From Podarcis raffonei (Eukaryota > Chordata > Lepidosauria > Squamata > Lacertidae), in the NCBI RefSeq assembly GCF_027172205.1, contig NC_070614.1, positions 47,804,001-47,868,000 of the forward strand: DNA of 64,000 bases, in the 5' to 3' direction. How positions within the stretch are numbered: the first letter of the stretch is position 1; each line of letters opens with the position of its first letter. The position numbers were made by a program, and so were the translations under genes. Below, in pieces: positions 11,691 through 24,420 of the stretch. The notes beneath the pieces are model-generated. The model had not been told where the DNA came from. It saw only the letters and a list, made by a program, of their open reading frames with translations, and searched no databases.

Positions 11691-12438
11691 TTGATGCCAG
11701 CAACCAAAAGTACAACAGAGGTGGTACCTATCTAATATTTAGCCAGAAGGGATTTCAAAGGGTAGATGATATGAATAAATAATGTGTTGTGGAAGCCGCA
11801 TTCAAACAATGACAAAGTGGCTCAATTCACCATATAACTGAATGGGAAACTGTCCCAATATAATGACATCATCATCATGGGCTGACAAAAGTTTCTACTT
11901 CTTTTCTGTGCAGTGCGTTCCCAATCCAAATGTCCACTCAGCTCTCACAGAGCTATTTATAACAATAAAAAAGGTTTCAAGGATTTTGCATTGATGTGTA
12001 ATGTGCAGTTTGATCCTCAGTTGAAACCCTCAAGATGCCACAAAGCGGTTTCTCTATGTATGGCATTTCTAAATTAATAGAATCAGTTTACAATTGCCCA
12101 GAAGTGTTTTCAAGATGTTGTTCTTGTTTATTTGCTGCTCTGGGAGGGAGAGTGGGGTATAAATATATATGAATGAATAGTAAATCTCTTTAATCTGTAA
12201 AGTAAATCTGCATCCATCATTTAAAATGTATATCCTACCTAATTCCCCACAGTGGTAATTAAAATGTGTTTGGCAGTTCAGCTGTGGGAAGGTGGCTGGA
12301 GGGAACTCAGTGTGGAAGAAAACCAATAGAGGAAACCACAAGTTTGACTACTTTGCTGGTCAACCGATAAACCAATATGACTTGCTATGGACAATATGTT
12401 TTGAGGAGGAAACACCAAGTCTCCATTGGTTTGATTTG

Positions 12439-12802
12439 TTGTTGTTTAGTCGTTTAGTCGTGTCCGACTCTTCGTGACCCCATGGACCAGAGCACGCCAG
12501 GCACCTCTGTCCTCCACTACCTCCCGCAGTTTGGTCAGACTCATGTTTGTGGCTTCGAGAACACTATCCAACCATCTCATCCTCTGTCGCCCCCTTCTCC
12601 TTGTGCCCTCCATCTTTCCCAGCATCAGTGTCTTCTCCAGGGAGTCTTCTCTTCTCATGAGGTGGCCAAAGTACTGGAGCCTCAGCTTCACGATCTGTCC
12701 TTCCAGTGAGCACTCAGGGCTGATTTCATTAAGAATGGATGCGTTTGATCTTCTTGCAGTCCATGGGACTCTCAAGAGTCTTCTCCAGCACCATAATTCA
12801 AA
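12439..12802 (-). mobile_element. BovB (RTE) LINE 3' fragment
   Basis: Minus-strand 3' end: the terminal TCGTTTAGTCGTGTCCGACT region and an ORF2 tail with [20 protein letters not shown] and [21 protein letters not shown] 14-bp direct repeat (ATTGGTTTGATTTG) at 12425-12438 and 12803-12816 is its target-site duplication. Strongly 5'-truncated. Confidence 0.92.
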
Positions 12803-13181
12803 ATTGGTTTGATTTGGAACCCTTTAAAAGCAGGAAATGGAGAAGCTGGCTTGCATTCTTGGACATCACAGAATTTTAGAGTTGGGAGAGACCTCAAGAG
12901 TCATCTAGTACAAACTCCTTTAAGGCAAAGTGAGATTGTGGCTGACAGGAAAATAGGATAACCTTTATCAATGTTATCAATAACATTTTTAAAAAAAAAG
13001 TTACACATATTGCCAGCACACCTGGAAATGAATCTCATGAGACATAAACTGTCACTTTATTAACAATAAACTTGAGGGTGTGACATAGTACACTGAACAA
13101 TAAATTAAACAATAATGTTAAAATAAATATTCTAAATGCAGGCGTATTAATCTAAATATCATTTATGTGTTATACAATGCA

Positions 13182-13306
13182 GGTGGAGGGGAACATTTGG
13201 CCCTCCAAAATTTGCTGACCTATATCTCCCATTCCCCCTAGCCACTAGCCAGACCTGCTTGAGATAAAAGGAGTTGTAGTTTATCAGCATCTGGAGGGCT
13301 CCACCT
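13182..13306. repeat. palindromic MITE-like repeat, 3' of V2R-2
   Basis: About 125 bp with imperfect inverted ends (GGTGGAG...CTCCACC) and the arms CCCTCCA and GGAGTTGTAG seen in many squamate repeats. Copies occupy the same place 3' of V2R-3, V2R-4 and V2R-5, so the insertion predates the duplications. The superfamily (hAT-like) is a guess. Confidence 0.6.
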
Positions 13307-13819
13307 TTCAATCACTTGGTGTCGCAATGCCAGGTGATGAGTCTTTTTGAAGGCACATTTCCACAGATGCATCCTCTTGGAGCAGATAGTGTCTTCCACA
13401 GCAAAATTGTGCCTTTGCATCCATCTCTCTTGCAGTTGCTGCTTCTTATGGCAAATGCACAATCAGGAACTCATTTAAGCTCTTGGATATTCCTCTGAAA
13501 TAACTGGTACCTTTACCACACTTACTGTCAATGATATAGTAAGATGAGGGGTAAATGGGTGTGGATGGTCAGGAATGGTCCGGCAATAAGAATCATTCCT
13601 AGAAGAAATTTGGCCCACCAGCCAGAGGTTCCCTTCCACTGTGCTAGGTTGACGTAACATTTAATTTCACAAATCTGAACTTATTAGTACATGCTGGTAC
13701 TTCTCCCACAAAAGAGTTAGAGACTAGAGGTATTTATAGTAACAACTTTATACTAAACTCCTTAATATATAAGAGTACAATAGAATGTAGAACTAAGATG
13801 CAATCTTGAGGAGAAATCT

Positions 13820-14721
13820 TTACATCTTTTTCCTTATTAGTTGCTCCCTGCTGTTCAGCTCAGGCCTCAGCACAATGATGTACCATTTGGGGGCAAAGAT
13901 GCATCCCAGCAATCCAGCACTGGAGGACAAGATGGAGAAGATCTCCACCACCACCATGTATTTTCCTTTGGTGCTCAGGTAGGTTGGAACAAAAGAAAGC
14001 CAAACACTGCAGAAGAGCAACATGCTGAAGGTAATGAATTTGGCTTCATTGAAACTGTCTGGTAATTTGCGAGCTGCAAATGCCACAATGAAGCTGGCAG
14101 TGGCCAGGAGGCCCATGTAGCCCAAGACACAGTAAAACATGGTCACCGAGCCTTCATTACATTGCACAATGGTTTCTTCCATGACTGAGTGCATGTCTTG
14201 ATCTGGAAATGGTGGAGAGGTCATCAACCACCCAGTACAAATAATCACTTGAAAAAGAGAGCAGGAAAGGACAACGGAGTTGGTCATTTTTTTCCCTACC
14301 CACTTCCTCATACTGGAGCCTGGCTTGGTGGCCATGAAAGCTGCAACTACAGTGATGGTTTTGGCCAACACACAGGAAACTGCCACAGAGAAGACGATGC
14401 CAAAAGTGGGTTGTCGAAGAAGGCAACTTATTTTGCCTGGGTGTCCAATGAATAGAAGGGATGAGAGGAAGCAGAGTAGGAGGGCAATGAGGAGAGCATA
14501 GGTGAGATCCCTGTTGTTGGCTTTGACAATGGGAGTGTTTTTGTGTTTAATAAAAGTTCCCAGCACCAAAATTGTAATTAGGGAACAAAGAACAGCAACT
14601 GATGTTAAGCCAATCCCTAAAGGTTCCTTATAGGAAAGAAAGATTATTAACTTGGGAATGCATCCATTTTTGTTCTTGTTTGCATACTGATCTTCTGGGC
14701 ATCTGAAGCAGTTGTCCATAT
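13820..14721 (-). CDS. V2R-2 exon 6, seven-transmembrane exon (open)
   Basis: 902 bp, open to the stop after LIRKKM, with acceptor TTTTTTCAG. All seven helices and the [16 protein letters not shown] block are intact. [13 protein letters not shown] and [10 protein letters not shown] are its own variants. Confidence 0.93.
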
Positions 14722-14979
14722 CTGAAAAAATAGCATAAAGCCAAAATCCAGTTGCAATTCATGAGTGTTCTTTGCCTCTTACATATAAGTTATCATTCCT
14801 CTTGTCAGAATCCAGGTAATTCTCTCCCTCCTCCGGTGGATGCAAGGAGCAGAGAAAAACAAGAAAGAGTGTCAGCTGGCTGCTCTGTCTCACCTGGCTC
14901 TTCTCCCAACAGCTCCCAAGTCTTCTGTTCATCTGTCTCTGAGCTGTGACTTTCCTAAATCAACCAGTGTTATTCAATA

Positions 14980-15221
14980 CAGTGGTACCTTGGGTAAAGA
15001 ACTTAATTCGTTCCGGAGGTCCATTCTTAACCTGAAACTGTTCTTAACCTGAGGTACCATGTTCACTAATGGGGCCTCCTGCTGCCACCGCGTGGTCACC
15101 GTGCAATTTCTCTTCTCATCCTGAAGCAAAGTTCTTAACCCAAGGTACTATCTCTGGGTTAGTGGAGTCTATAACCTGCAGCGCCTGTAACCTGAAGTGT
15201 CTGTAACCCAAAATACCACTG
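14980..15221. mobile_element. Tigger-like MITE in intron 5 of V2R-2
   Basis: 242 bp between TA dinucleotides, ends CAGTGGTACC and its complement. It is nested in a larger block (about 14805-15288) that V2R-1 intron 5 lacks but V2R-3, -4 and -5 share. Non-coding. Confidence 0.75.
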
Positions 15222-15410
15222 TACTTCCTTCCTCTCCATCATTTTCCTCCTCCTCAATCTGGTTCCCTTCAGTCCAGTCCCTGCACCTGTTTATCGCAAT
15301 CTTCCGATATTAAGGTAATTGGTGGTTGTGTAATATTATCTGAATTACCTTTTGAGCTGAACATATTACAGCCTTGTTTAAAACATTTTAATTAATATTC
15401 ATTTTTGAAA

Positions 15411-15473
15411 GTTTTTATAAGAAGTTACTGGAAGGCAGCAGAAAAAAAGTTCATGCCACTCTAAGGAGGATAC
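15411..15473. repeat. 63-bp direct repeat, left copy (BovB target-site duplication)
   Basis: Matches 17026-17088 with three mismatches and exactly brackets the BovB between them. In V2R-3, -4 and -5 this intron sequence occurs once. Confidence 0.85.
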
Positions 15474-17025
15474 TACACCCCAGGTAGTGTGGTTGCTGAC
15501 CTTGAGCCAGACATCCTGGAGAGTGAAGTCAAATGGGCCTTAGAAAGACCTGCTAATAACAAGGCCAGTGGAAGTGATGATATTCCAGCTGAACTATTTA
15601 AAATTTAAAAAGATGATGCTGTTAACGTGCTACACTCAATATGCCAGCAAATTTGGAAAACTCAGCAGCGGCCAGAGGATTGGAGGATTGGAGAAGATCA
15701 GTCTACATCCCAATCCCAAAGAAGGGCAGTGCCAAAGAATGCTCCAACTACTGCACAATTGCACTCATTTCACACGCTAGCAAGGTTATGCTTAAAATTC
15801 TACAAGGCAGTATGTGGACTGAGAACTCCCAGAAGTGCAAGCTGGATTTCGAAGGGGCAGAGGAACCAGAGACCAAATTGCAAACATGCGCTGGATTATG
15901 GAGAAAGCTAGAGAGTTCCAGAAAGACATCTACTTCTGCTTCATTGACTATGCAAAAAGCCTTTGACTGTGTCGACCACAGCAAACTATGGCAAGTTCTT
16001 AAAGAAATGGGAGTGCCTGATCACCTCACCTATCTCCTGAGACATCTCTATGTGGGACAAGAAGCTACAGTTAGAATTGGATATGAAACAACTGATTGGT
16101 TCAAAATTGGGAAAGGAGTACTACAAGGCTGTATATTGTTTCCCTGCTTATTTAACTTATATGCAGAATTCATCATGCGAAAGGCTGGGCTGGATGAATC
16201 CCAAGCTGGAATTAAGATCACCGGAAGAAATATCAATAACCTCAGATATGCAGATGACACAACCTTGATGGCAGAAAGTGAGGAGGAATTAAAGAACCTT
16301 TTAATGAGGATGAAAGAGGAGAGCACAAAATAAGGTCTGAAGCTCAACATCAAAAAAATGAAGATCCCACTGGTCCCATCACCTCCTGGCAAATAGAAGG
16401 GGAAGAAATGGAGGCAGTGAGAGATTTTACTTTCTTGGGCTCCATGATCACTGCAGATGGTGACAGCAGTCACAAAATTAAAAGATGCCTGCTTCTTGGG
16501 AGAAAAGCAATGGCAAAGCTAGACAGCATCTTAAAAAGCAGAGACATCACCTTGCCAACAACGGTCCGTATAGTTAAAGCTATGGTATTCCCATTAGTGA
16601 TGTATGGAAGTGAGAGCTGGCCCATGAAGAAGGCTGATCGCCAAAGAATTCATGCTTTTGAATTATGGTGCTGGAGGAGACTCTTGAGAGTCTCATGGAC
16701 TGCAAGAAGATCAAACCTATCCATTCTGAAGGAAATCAGCCCTGAGTGCTCACTGGAAGGACAGATCGTGAAGCTGAGGCTCCAATACTTTGGCCACCTC
16801 ATGAGAAGAGAAGACTCTCTGGAAAAGACCCTGATGTTGGGAAAGATGGAGGGCACAAGGAAAAGGGGACAGAGGATGAGATGGTTGGACAGTGTTCTCG
16901 AAGCTACTAACATGAGTTTGACCAAACTGCGGGAGGCAGTGGAAGACAGGAGTGCCTGGCGTGCTCTGGTCCATGGGGTCACGAAGAGTCAGACACGACT
17001 AAACGACTAAACATCAACAACAAGG
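15474..17025 (+). mobile_element. BovB (RTE) LINE, 5'-truncated, intron 5 of V2R-2
   Basis: 1.55 kb, antisense to the receptor gene. ORF2 segments cover most of the reverse transcriptase: [33 protein letters not shown] and [17 protein letters not shown] (YADD catalytic motif near 16250), then the tail with [20 protein letters not shown] and [20 protein letters not shown]. The endonuclease domain is missing. The reading frame is broken in at least three places. The 3' end is the usual GAGTCAGACACGACTAAACG with an ACAACAA tail. Confidence 0.95.
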
Positions 17026-17088
17026 AGTTTTTATAAGAAGTTACTGGAAGGCAGCAGAAAAAATGTTCATGCCACTCCAAGGAGTATA
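17026..17088. repeat. 63-bp direct repeat, right copy
   Basis: Partner of 15411-15473. The long duplication is unusual for a LINE insertion; host intron sequence continues directly after it. Confidence 0.85.
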
Positions 17089-17183
17089 GTGTGGCTACAT
17101 GCACAACATAGTATTTAAGTTCTTTTAAATCAATATGACTCATTAATCATTACTCGTCTTGTACGATGAAAAATGTCATTTAC

Positions 17184-17310
17184 CCTTCTGGTTTGAAATC
17201 TTCCCTTCTGGACATGGAACACAATTGTAGCAGCAAAATTTCTGCCCTTCCTTCCTTCTCTTCCGATTACCGGGGTGGCAGTAGTCATTGCACACAGAAA
17301 TAGGCACGAC
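17184..17310 (-). CDS. V2R-2 exon 5, cysteine-rich hinge
   Basis: 127 bp with [20 protein letters not shown] and [17 protein letters not shown]. Acceptor TTGACAG, donor AAGG/GTAAATG. Six hinge cysteines present. Confidence 0.93.
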
Positions 17311-18063
17311 CTGTCAACAGGAAATTATCCTATTTTTTTGGAGAGGGGTTTTTAAATACACTTTATGAGGGTTTATAGATAAAAATACAAAACTTAATAT
17401 CAAATATTTTCCCTCTTTTTTTTTGGTCCAAACTAAAACTTTGATCTGAATACAATAAAAACAGAAAAAGATATGGGAGGAAAAAAGGGATAAAGAGAGA
17501 GAAAGAGAGAAACAAAGAAAAATAAATAGAAAAGAGGTTAAACGAGAGAGAGAAATAAAATTCAGAATGTAACTGACTTCTGGTTCTTCCTCTGTCTGCT
17601 ATAAATAAACAATATTCACTTTATCCACTCCAATATAACACACAGAAAGCCACTTTCTATATACAAACATTATCTTCAGTCCTCAAATCAAAGTGTAATT
17701 ATTTCTTTTTCTTTTTCATGCAAAATGTCTATGAGAGGTTTCCAGCCTTTAACAAATGTTAAGAATGACTTTTCTCTGCACAAACATGTCAATTTTGCCA
17801 TCTCAGCTAGGTCCATAAGTTTTAACACCTATTCCATTGTTAGAATAAAGGATCTTCCATCTTTGTCCATATAAAAGTCTTGCAGCCATAATCCTATATT
17901 GTAGCAAAGTTCCATAGTCATTTTCTAACTGCATATCCATAAGACCCAGGAAGAGTTTTGGCACAGAGAAAATTGCATAGAGAAAAGACCATGTGTGGGA
18001 AATATTTAAAACTTTTATAAGCTCCTAAGCCTGTCATGATAGGGTGAGGTATTCATGATTCAC

Positions 18064-18594
18064 GAAATTAAAAGACGTTTGCTTATTGGGAGAAAAGCAA
18101 TGACAAACCTAGGCAGCATCTTAAAAAGCAGAGACATCACCTTGCCGACAAAGGTCTGTATAGTTAAAGCTATGGTTTTCCCAGTAGTGATGTATGGAAG
18201 TGAGAGCTGGACCATAAAGAAGGCTGATTGGCGAAGAACTGATGCTTTTGAATTATGGTGCTGGAGGAGACTCTTGAGAGTCTCATGGACTGCAAGAAGA
18301 ACAAACCTATCTATTCTGAAGGAAATCAGCCCTGAGTGCTCACTGGAAGGACAGATCCTGAAGCTGAGGCTCCAATACTTTGGTCCCCTTATGAGAAGAG
18401 AAGGCTCCCTGGAAAAGACCCTGATGTTGGGAAAGATTGAGGGGACAGAGGACAAGATGGTTGGACAGTGTTTTCGAAGCTACCAACATAACCAAACTGC
18501 GGGAGGCAGTGGAAGACAGGAGTGCCTGGCGTGCTCTGGTCCATGGGGGTCACGAAGAGTCGGACACGACTAAACGACTAAACAACCACAATTA
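18064..18594 (+). mobile_element. BovB (RTE) LINE 3' fragment, intron 4 of V2R-2
   Basis: The ORF2 tail is readable from [20 protein letters not shown] to SRRVGHD, ending in GGACACGACTAAACGACTAA. A 9-bp target-site duplication (ATGATTCAC) lies at 18055-18063 and 18595-18603. Diagnostic bases (GATCCTGAAG, AGAAGAACAAACC, CTTATGAGAAG) are shared with the fragment at 61311 in V2R-5. Confidence 0.93.
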
Positions 18595-19423
18595 ATGATT
18601 CACACACCCTTTAAGGCCAACACCAGCAAGCTAATGGAACAAATTAATGTAAAAGTCATCCTCGCAGGTCAAAGAGCCTTTGGAAAAGTCTCTGGAACTA
18701 GGATTCATCTGAGAAGCACTTACCAGACTGGCTCCACTAACTGTACCTACCCAGTATTGCTTGTAAGGTTTCCAATGAAGTTGGAAAATCCATGCCCCAC
18801 CCAAACCATCAAGACAATCATAGGAGAGAAAAAACCTTCTTGGCCTAAACAATGGTGATGACTTTACCTCAAATTGCATATGGTGAAGAAGAAGGATGGG
18901 GAGGGGAGGCAAATGATAGACAATCTACATTATATGACAGTGCGTCTCTGATGCTGGTACACATCGAAAACATAGCCCAATTCACTTTTCCAAGCCAGAC
19001 TGGGGGAGCGGTAATAACACTTTAGGAATACAGAAATGGTTAGGGTTTTGTCAGCACTGATCTGTCTCAGGAGACAATGGAAGAGTGGACCTTCGGGATG
19101 AAGTCAAACTAATGGAAAGTTACAGCACTACCTAGATTTTAAAATGTGCCCTTCAAAAGTGGTATGCCCACTTACCATTTAAAAGGGATATCACCTATTT
19201 TCTCCTCAGTTTTTTTATCTATCTAATGTAAGCACTGCCATGTAAAAATTTGGCATAGTAAACATTATTAAAACAAAAGATTAGTTTTGTTTGGGAAGTT
19301 CATAATTGTATCCAGCTGGTACCAAAATTACTTTCATGCATTTATGGAAGAAATCAGTGATGGTTATGTTGAGACACCTGAATGACCCATCTGAAGACAT
19401 CTGAATGACCCCAGATGCCAGAC

Positions 19424-19651
19424 CTGTTTAAAACCTTTGGGCCACATAATCATGTCCTCATGAATGAAGAATTCCTTTCCATCAAGAGCATAGGGATTCA
19501 CCGATCCTATTTTCAATTGAATGAAGGACTTATTTGGAAATGTGACCATGTTCATTATGTCAAATCCACCTCGCATTTCTCTCTTATCAGTAAATGTTAC
19601 TGTTTCTCCAGCTGAGTTGTTAAATGAAATGTCATGGAAAAAATGGTGCAG
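19424..19651 (-). CDS. V2R-2 exon 4
   Basis: 228 bp, phase 0, [18 protein letters not shown] to PKGFKQ, acceptor CCTTAG, donor CAG/GTCTGG. Carries GKEFFIHEDMIMW. Confidence 0.92.
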
Positions 19652-19950
19652 CTAAGGAAAGAGACGAAATACATGAAAAGTAAATAACACAACAGAGTTT
19701 TTGATAAAATGCAATGATTTTCTGCCACCATTCTTTAGGGATATTATTTACCTATACTTATGTAGCATCATCTAACAAAGACCAAGCATGAATCAGTTGT
19801 TTGATATTAAATATTTTTCAGTGAATGAGACACTCAATAACATTTCAGCATCTACTTGTTTCTGGCAATTGTGATCAACCTTTTACTTTTTACTAATCTG
19901 TTCATTGAAATTGTCCAATATTTTGCTATTCTTCAATTGCAACACATTAC

Positions 19951-20811
19951 CTTCCAAGGCTTCAGATCTTGAAATTTTAATATTCCACTGTTTCCTGTTG
20001 CTCTTTTCTTTAAGCTAGTCAAGTATATGCCTTGCAAAACATGAGCCACAATGTAAACAGCCAGATAGATACTGTAGCTGTGGCCGGTCATGCTCATTTC
20101 AAATACAGACCCTGGAAGACTCTGCAACCTTTCCTCCCCAGTACACATGTCATTTACCTCTATTGGCACACCGGGATTTGGAAATGTACAATCAAATGCT
20201 TGCTCCCAGAAGTCCTTGAAAAAGCCATCTCCCTGTGTCCAGTGAAGTTTTATTTCCTGAAGAAATTCTTGGAACTGTGGGAGATTTTGTGAATGAATTG
20301 TGAAGGAAATAGCACCTTGGAAGATCTGAAGGCCCCAACTCCTTTGAAATCCTGTTGATATGAAATCAATCTGAGTTGTTATAATCCACACCTTTTTAAA
20401 TGATTATATTTCCCTATTTTCAGTATCGCTTAGAAATAGAATACTTCTGAGCCATATAATTGTCATAGATTCTCCATACATCATAAATGCATTGGCTTTG
20501 TCATCTGTTAAATGAACATAAATATTTAAGACTATATCACGAACTTCCTCCAAGTCATCAAAATGGGGTATTTGTGGGATTCTTTGTGTGAAGGCTAAAC
20601 AGATTCCATTATGGGAAAGTAATGGCTCCAGGGTCTGCAAGAAATGTTCTCCACTATTATCATCGACAGTGAAGAGCCCAACCCAGGTCCATCTGAAATG
20701 CTTAAGCAAACTGATAATCCCCATATGCTGATGGGCTTCATTGGGCACCATGCGGTAAAATGGTACTTGGCTTCCATAATTTTTGTCTGGGGGAAATGAT
20801 CCATATGTGAA
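19951..20811 (-). CDS. V2R-2 exon 3, interrupted by an in-frame stop
   Basis: 861 bp, frame preserved end to end apart from TAA at codon 136 of the exon (20406-20404). [10 protein letters not shown] and [13 protein letters not shown] place it with V2R-3. It begins FTYGSF (TTC) where the others begin LTYGSF (CTC). Confidence 0.92.
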
Positions 20812-21633
20812 CTAAAAGAAAATGTAAGTACGTTAAAGAGATTGTTTAGCAGCAGATGCCTGTTTATTAAAAAAAATACATTTTAAGGAATTTGTGGGTT
20901 AAATCCAAGAAGTTAGTTATGTAGGTAGTTAGGTAGTTAGTTAGCGTATTGGCCTTCATCTGAAGATCTTGGGGTGTTTTCAGCATAAAAATGTGAAATG
21001 AAAACACAAAATAGCAAATATAAACAAGAACAAAACAAAACAATGGCCCCTACTCACTCCCAAAAGGTTTTTATAACTGAAAGGAAAGGGGGATATTGAA
21101 AAAGTAAATGAATGGAGGAAAACAGATAACTAGAACAGACAAGGAAGGGACAAAGGGCCAGGAAGGAAAAAAGGGCCAGGAAGCTTGGGATGAAGTTGAA
21201 GAAGGAGCAACGACTTTGAAAGAATTGAGATCGTAAGTGCATGTGACAGAAGGATGTTAGAAGGCAGTGATTTCCCTTTTGTTTCAGTGAGTGTGGCAGG
21301 GGAGGAGGTTGGGAGCTGTAATTTCCAGCCCCAGATTTCTTCATGGAGCAAGCAAGTGTCCTCCTTATGGCTGACATGGAGATGGGAATGGATTGGCTAG
21401 AAATGGAATACTAGGGAAATGGCGCTTGTAGGGGGATACACAGAGATGTACTAGACCCACTTTAAACCAGATGGGATGGAGTTGCAGAAAGCTCAGGTCA
21501 ACTTAAAGCTCTGCAATCTGAAATAAAAATAAAAATAATAGTAACCGCAGCGTCAATTAAAAAAAATCAATTTAAATGTCAGTCAAAAACCCTTCCTTTT
21601 TCTAAAGTTCAAAATGACTCCCAGAATGGTAAG

Positions 21634-21876
21634 AAGAAGAGGAAGAGTTTGGATTTGATATCCCGCCTTTCACTCCCTTTAAGGAGTTTCAAAGAGGCTA
21701 ACATTCTCCTTTCCCTTCCTCCCCCACAACAAACACTCTGTGACGTGAGTGGGGCTGAGAGACTTCAAAGAAGTGTGACTGGCCCAAGGTCACCCAGCAG
21801 CTGCATGTGGAGGAGCGGAGACGCGAACCCGGTTCCCCAGATTACGAGACTACCGCTCTTAACCACTACACCACAC
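21634..21876 (-). mobile_element. tRNA-derived SINE, intron 2 of V2R-2
   Basis: On the minus strand it starts at a tRNA-like head (CCAGTGTGGTGTAGTGGTTA) with a box B-like GGGTTCGCGTC, then a body ending near GGGATATCAAATCC. A short duplication, TGGTAAG, flanks it. Absent from the paralogs. It is a different family from the Sauria SINE; its name is not recognised. Confidence 0.7.
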
Positions 21877-21922
21877 TGGTAAGGCATGTGTGTATTTTTT
21901 TATACCTTTTCAGAGATCCTAC

Positions 21923-22214
21923 CTGTGGAATCTTGTAGAGGCTGATTGTGTCAGCCATATGGAAGGAGGTGTCAGCGCTAAGTCCCCCAATGATGGCTAT
22001 GAGATTTTTCTGGGTGTCAAATTTGTAGTTGGGAACAAATCTATGCGATTTGAAGAGCAGGTCAAGAGTGGTACGATAGGTCATTCTGGCATCATAGTAG
22101 CTATCATAGATGTGGAAGCCTAGAGTGATATTAGGACAAAACTTGGGGTTCTCGTTTATCTCTTTCACGGCAAATGCCAAGGCAAGAATGTGCTGGTAGA
22201 ATTTTGTTACTACA
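21923..22214 (-). CDS. V2R-2 exon 2
   Basis: 292 bp, from [20 protein letters not shown] to YKIPQ, open. Acceptor GCTTACAG, donor CAG/GTAGG. Confidence 0.93.
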
Positions 22215-22609
22215 CTGTAAGCAAAGATAATTAATGTACAATTTTGGAATATGAGATCAATTTGCCACAATGCCATTTTTAACACAAACTGATTAAGATG
22301 GACTTGAAATTATTTTAAATGTCATTGATGTTTCTAAGTTATTAAACTCAGTGCAGTTCATATAAAGATTATGCTCTCTCAGAGCATGCCTAACACTTTG
22401 AAACACATGCTATCAATTTCTTTCTTGACCTTCTCAGTTCTCTTGGTTCCCCAGTGGGAATCTTGGGAGACAGTCTACTATACTCCTGAAAGTTGTCGAT
22501 TGCTACATATTATAAAGTACTTTTATTTATTTATCTAAAGGGGAGAAATTGTTTATTTAGGCAAAATGAAGGCTATTCCTTTATAAAAAAATATCAGCAA
22601 GACCACTAA

Positions 22610-23050
22610 TCCCAGGGGCTTACCAGCCAGACTCACCATGTCCCAACATTATTTTAAAACTCAGGGAAATACAACATGAGTTATCTCCTTCCACAGAGGA
22701 GGCAATTTGAAAGCATTGTATAAATGTTTACTAGAAAGAAAAACATGCACACATTTAGCTTTTTAATATGGCTTTTAACTTTGCTTACTGCTTGATTTTA
22801 TGTATTTCTGATGTAAGCTACTTTGATATTTTTTATAAAATGATATATAAATATATATTTAAAATATATTTGTAAATAAAATATATACACACATAATGTC
22901 CACGAGATAAGCTTAACCTCATACCTTGAAAAATTACTAAAGTTCCCCGCAAATGCAGAAAAACTTAGAATTCTTTAATGTGGGAAGAAAACTTTTGAGA
23001 AATTGAAAGACAACTTTAGACATGGCTCTAGTCTTATCATTTGAATTTTT
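22610..23050. other. intron 1 block shared by V2R-2 and V2R-4
   Basis: AT-rich sequence starting near GGGGCTTACCAGCCAGACTC matches 52424-52885 of V2R-4 but is missing from intron 1 of V2R-1 and V2R-3. It has no coding capacity and no recognised family. Confidence 0.55.
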
Positions 23051-23176
23051 CCCCAGATTACCACAGCACCTGAAAAAATAACTAAGACAATATCTGTCTT
23101 CAGATTTGCAATCTAAAACACATGACAGAAAAGCAAAGGATATTTGGAATGATGCAAAGAGGGGGAAAGTTCTTAC

Positions 23177-23388
23177 AATGGAACATCAAACATATTCTGT
23201 GAAGGGTGCTCCTTGAAGGAAACTTCATTGAAGACATAATAGACCTGAGAAGCAATGCCACCAATGATGAGGTCACCCGGTTGGTACCACTGATGTGGAG
23301 CAGGGAATGGGTAATTCATGGGACACCTAAGAGTATCTACTTTGCACACAGCAGGAGGGAGAAGAGATAACATCAACAGCCACAGCAT
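23177..23388 (-). CDS. V2R-2 exon 1, signal peptide exon
   Basis: Starts at the Met of [20 protein letters not shown], because the codon two places upstream is Ala here and not Met. Ends FDVP plus TT at donor GTAAGAAC. Confidence 0.88.
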
Positions 23389-23597
23389 CCTTGCGGTCAG
23401 ACTTTTCTCTAAACACACCCCGTCCTCTTTCCATTCAGAGCAGTTGCATGACTTGAACAGGCTACATTGTGTAATTCCTAGCTCTGTCAATACAGCTTTA
23501 GAAGAAGGTTTTACAACCAGCATTTGAGAATCAAAGGGTTACAGCTGTCTACCTTATTAGCCAAGATTGCCAACACTGTGATGCTAAATCTGATCAA

Positions 23598-23601
<4 letters not shown>

Positions 23602-23630
<29 letters not shown>

Positions 23631-23631
23631 A
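23602..23631. repeat. (TG)n microsatellite upstream of V2R-2
   Basis: About 15 TG units at the same relative position as in V2R-1 and V2R-4. Confidence 0.9.
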
Positions 23632-24162
23632 GACACATGAGCATTATTCCTGTTTCCTGCTCCCATTAGTATGTGGTTTCTTTATAACCACTTGGAGGTT
23701 TGCTTATTGACTGATTTCTTGAGTTCTAGGAAGCCTCAAAAGGTTCAGAGAAGTGAACAAAGTATAGTGATTTGGATAATTGTTGGGTAAGGTAGTTACT
23801 TTTTCATTGCTTAGGCTGTAAGTAGTACTTTTGCTAACAAACATGCTGAACTGCCCCCACTTTCCATCATCTGCTCCTTAGGGACAGAAAAAGTGACAGA
23901 TAAAATTTTCCATTGTGAGCAAACACCAAAAGAAAAGCAAGACTGAAACTTTCGGCTTTGATGACTCCGAGAAGTAGTAGATGATCCTGAATTGAAAGGA
24001 GGCTGGTCAACTGCAGTTTTATCAAAGAAATATAAAGCTACAATTTCTTTTTGCCAAGAATGGAGAGCCTGTGGGGTTGCAGGTGCTGCTGGAATACAGC
24101 TTCCATCATTTCCGACCACTGACCATGTAGGCAGGGGCTGATTCCTAAAGTGTTATAACTCA

Positions 24163-24352
24163 GACCAAATGGGTGGGAGATTGCCTGCTCTTGATGGGGA
24201 TGCACTTCTTCTGAAGGAGCACGTTTATAGCTTGGGGGTATTCCTGGATCCCTTGATGTCACTTGAGGCCCAGGTGGCCTCAATGGCCTGGAGTGATTTT
24301 TAATGTGAACCGCCCTGAGACCTTCGGGTATAGGGTGGTATAGAAATAAAAT

Positions 24353-24386
<34 letters not shown>

Positions 24387-24420
24387 AATGATAATAATGA
24401 TAATAATGATGATAATAATG

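Larger units (their letters stand above)
13820..23388 (-). pseudogene. V2R-2: vomeronasal type-2 receptor with one premature stop
   Basis: Exons at complement(join(13820..14721, 17184..17310, 19424..19651, 19951..20811, 21923..22214, 23177..23388)) would encode 873 residues. All splice sites, the signal peptide ([15 protein letters not shown]), the nine hinge cysteines and seven helices are preserved. The single lesion visible is TAA at 20406-20404, where the paralogs read TCA (Ser), at residue 304 in the ligand domain. Translation would yield about 303 residues with no membrane part. The rest is undamaged, so the loss looks recent; a segregating null allele or a base-call error remain possible. 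Introns 5 and 4 carry BovB insertions and intron 2 a SINE. Exon 3 is of the V2R-3 type. Confidence 0.88.

Noticed and set aside
18595-18858. 87-codon frame (MIHTPFKANTSKL...) with relatives at 28852 and 47935
   Set aside because: It lies in intron 4 of the V2R units. The frame is broken in V2R-4 by a LINE fragment and absent in V2R-5. No similarity to a known protein is recognised.
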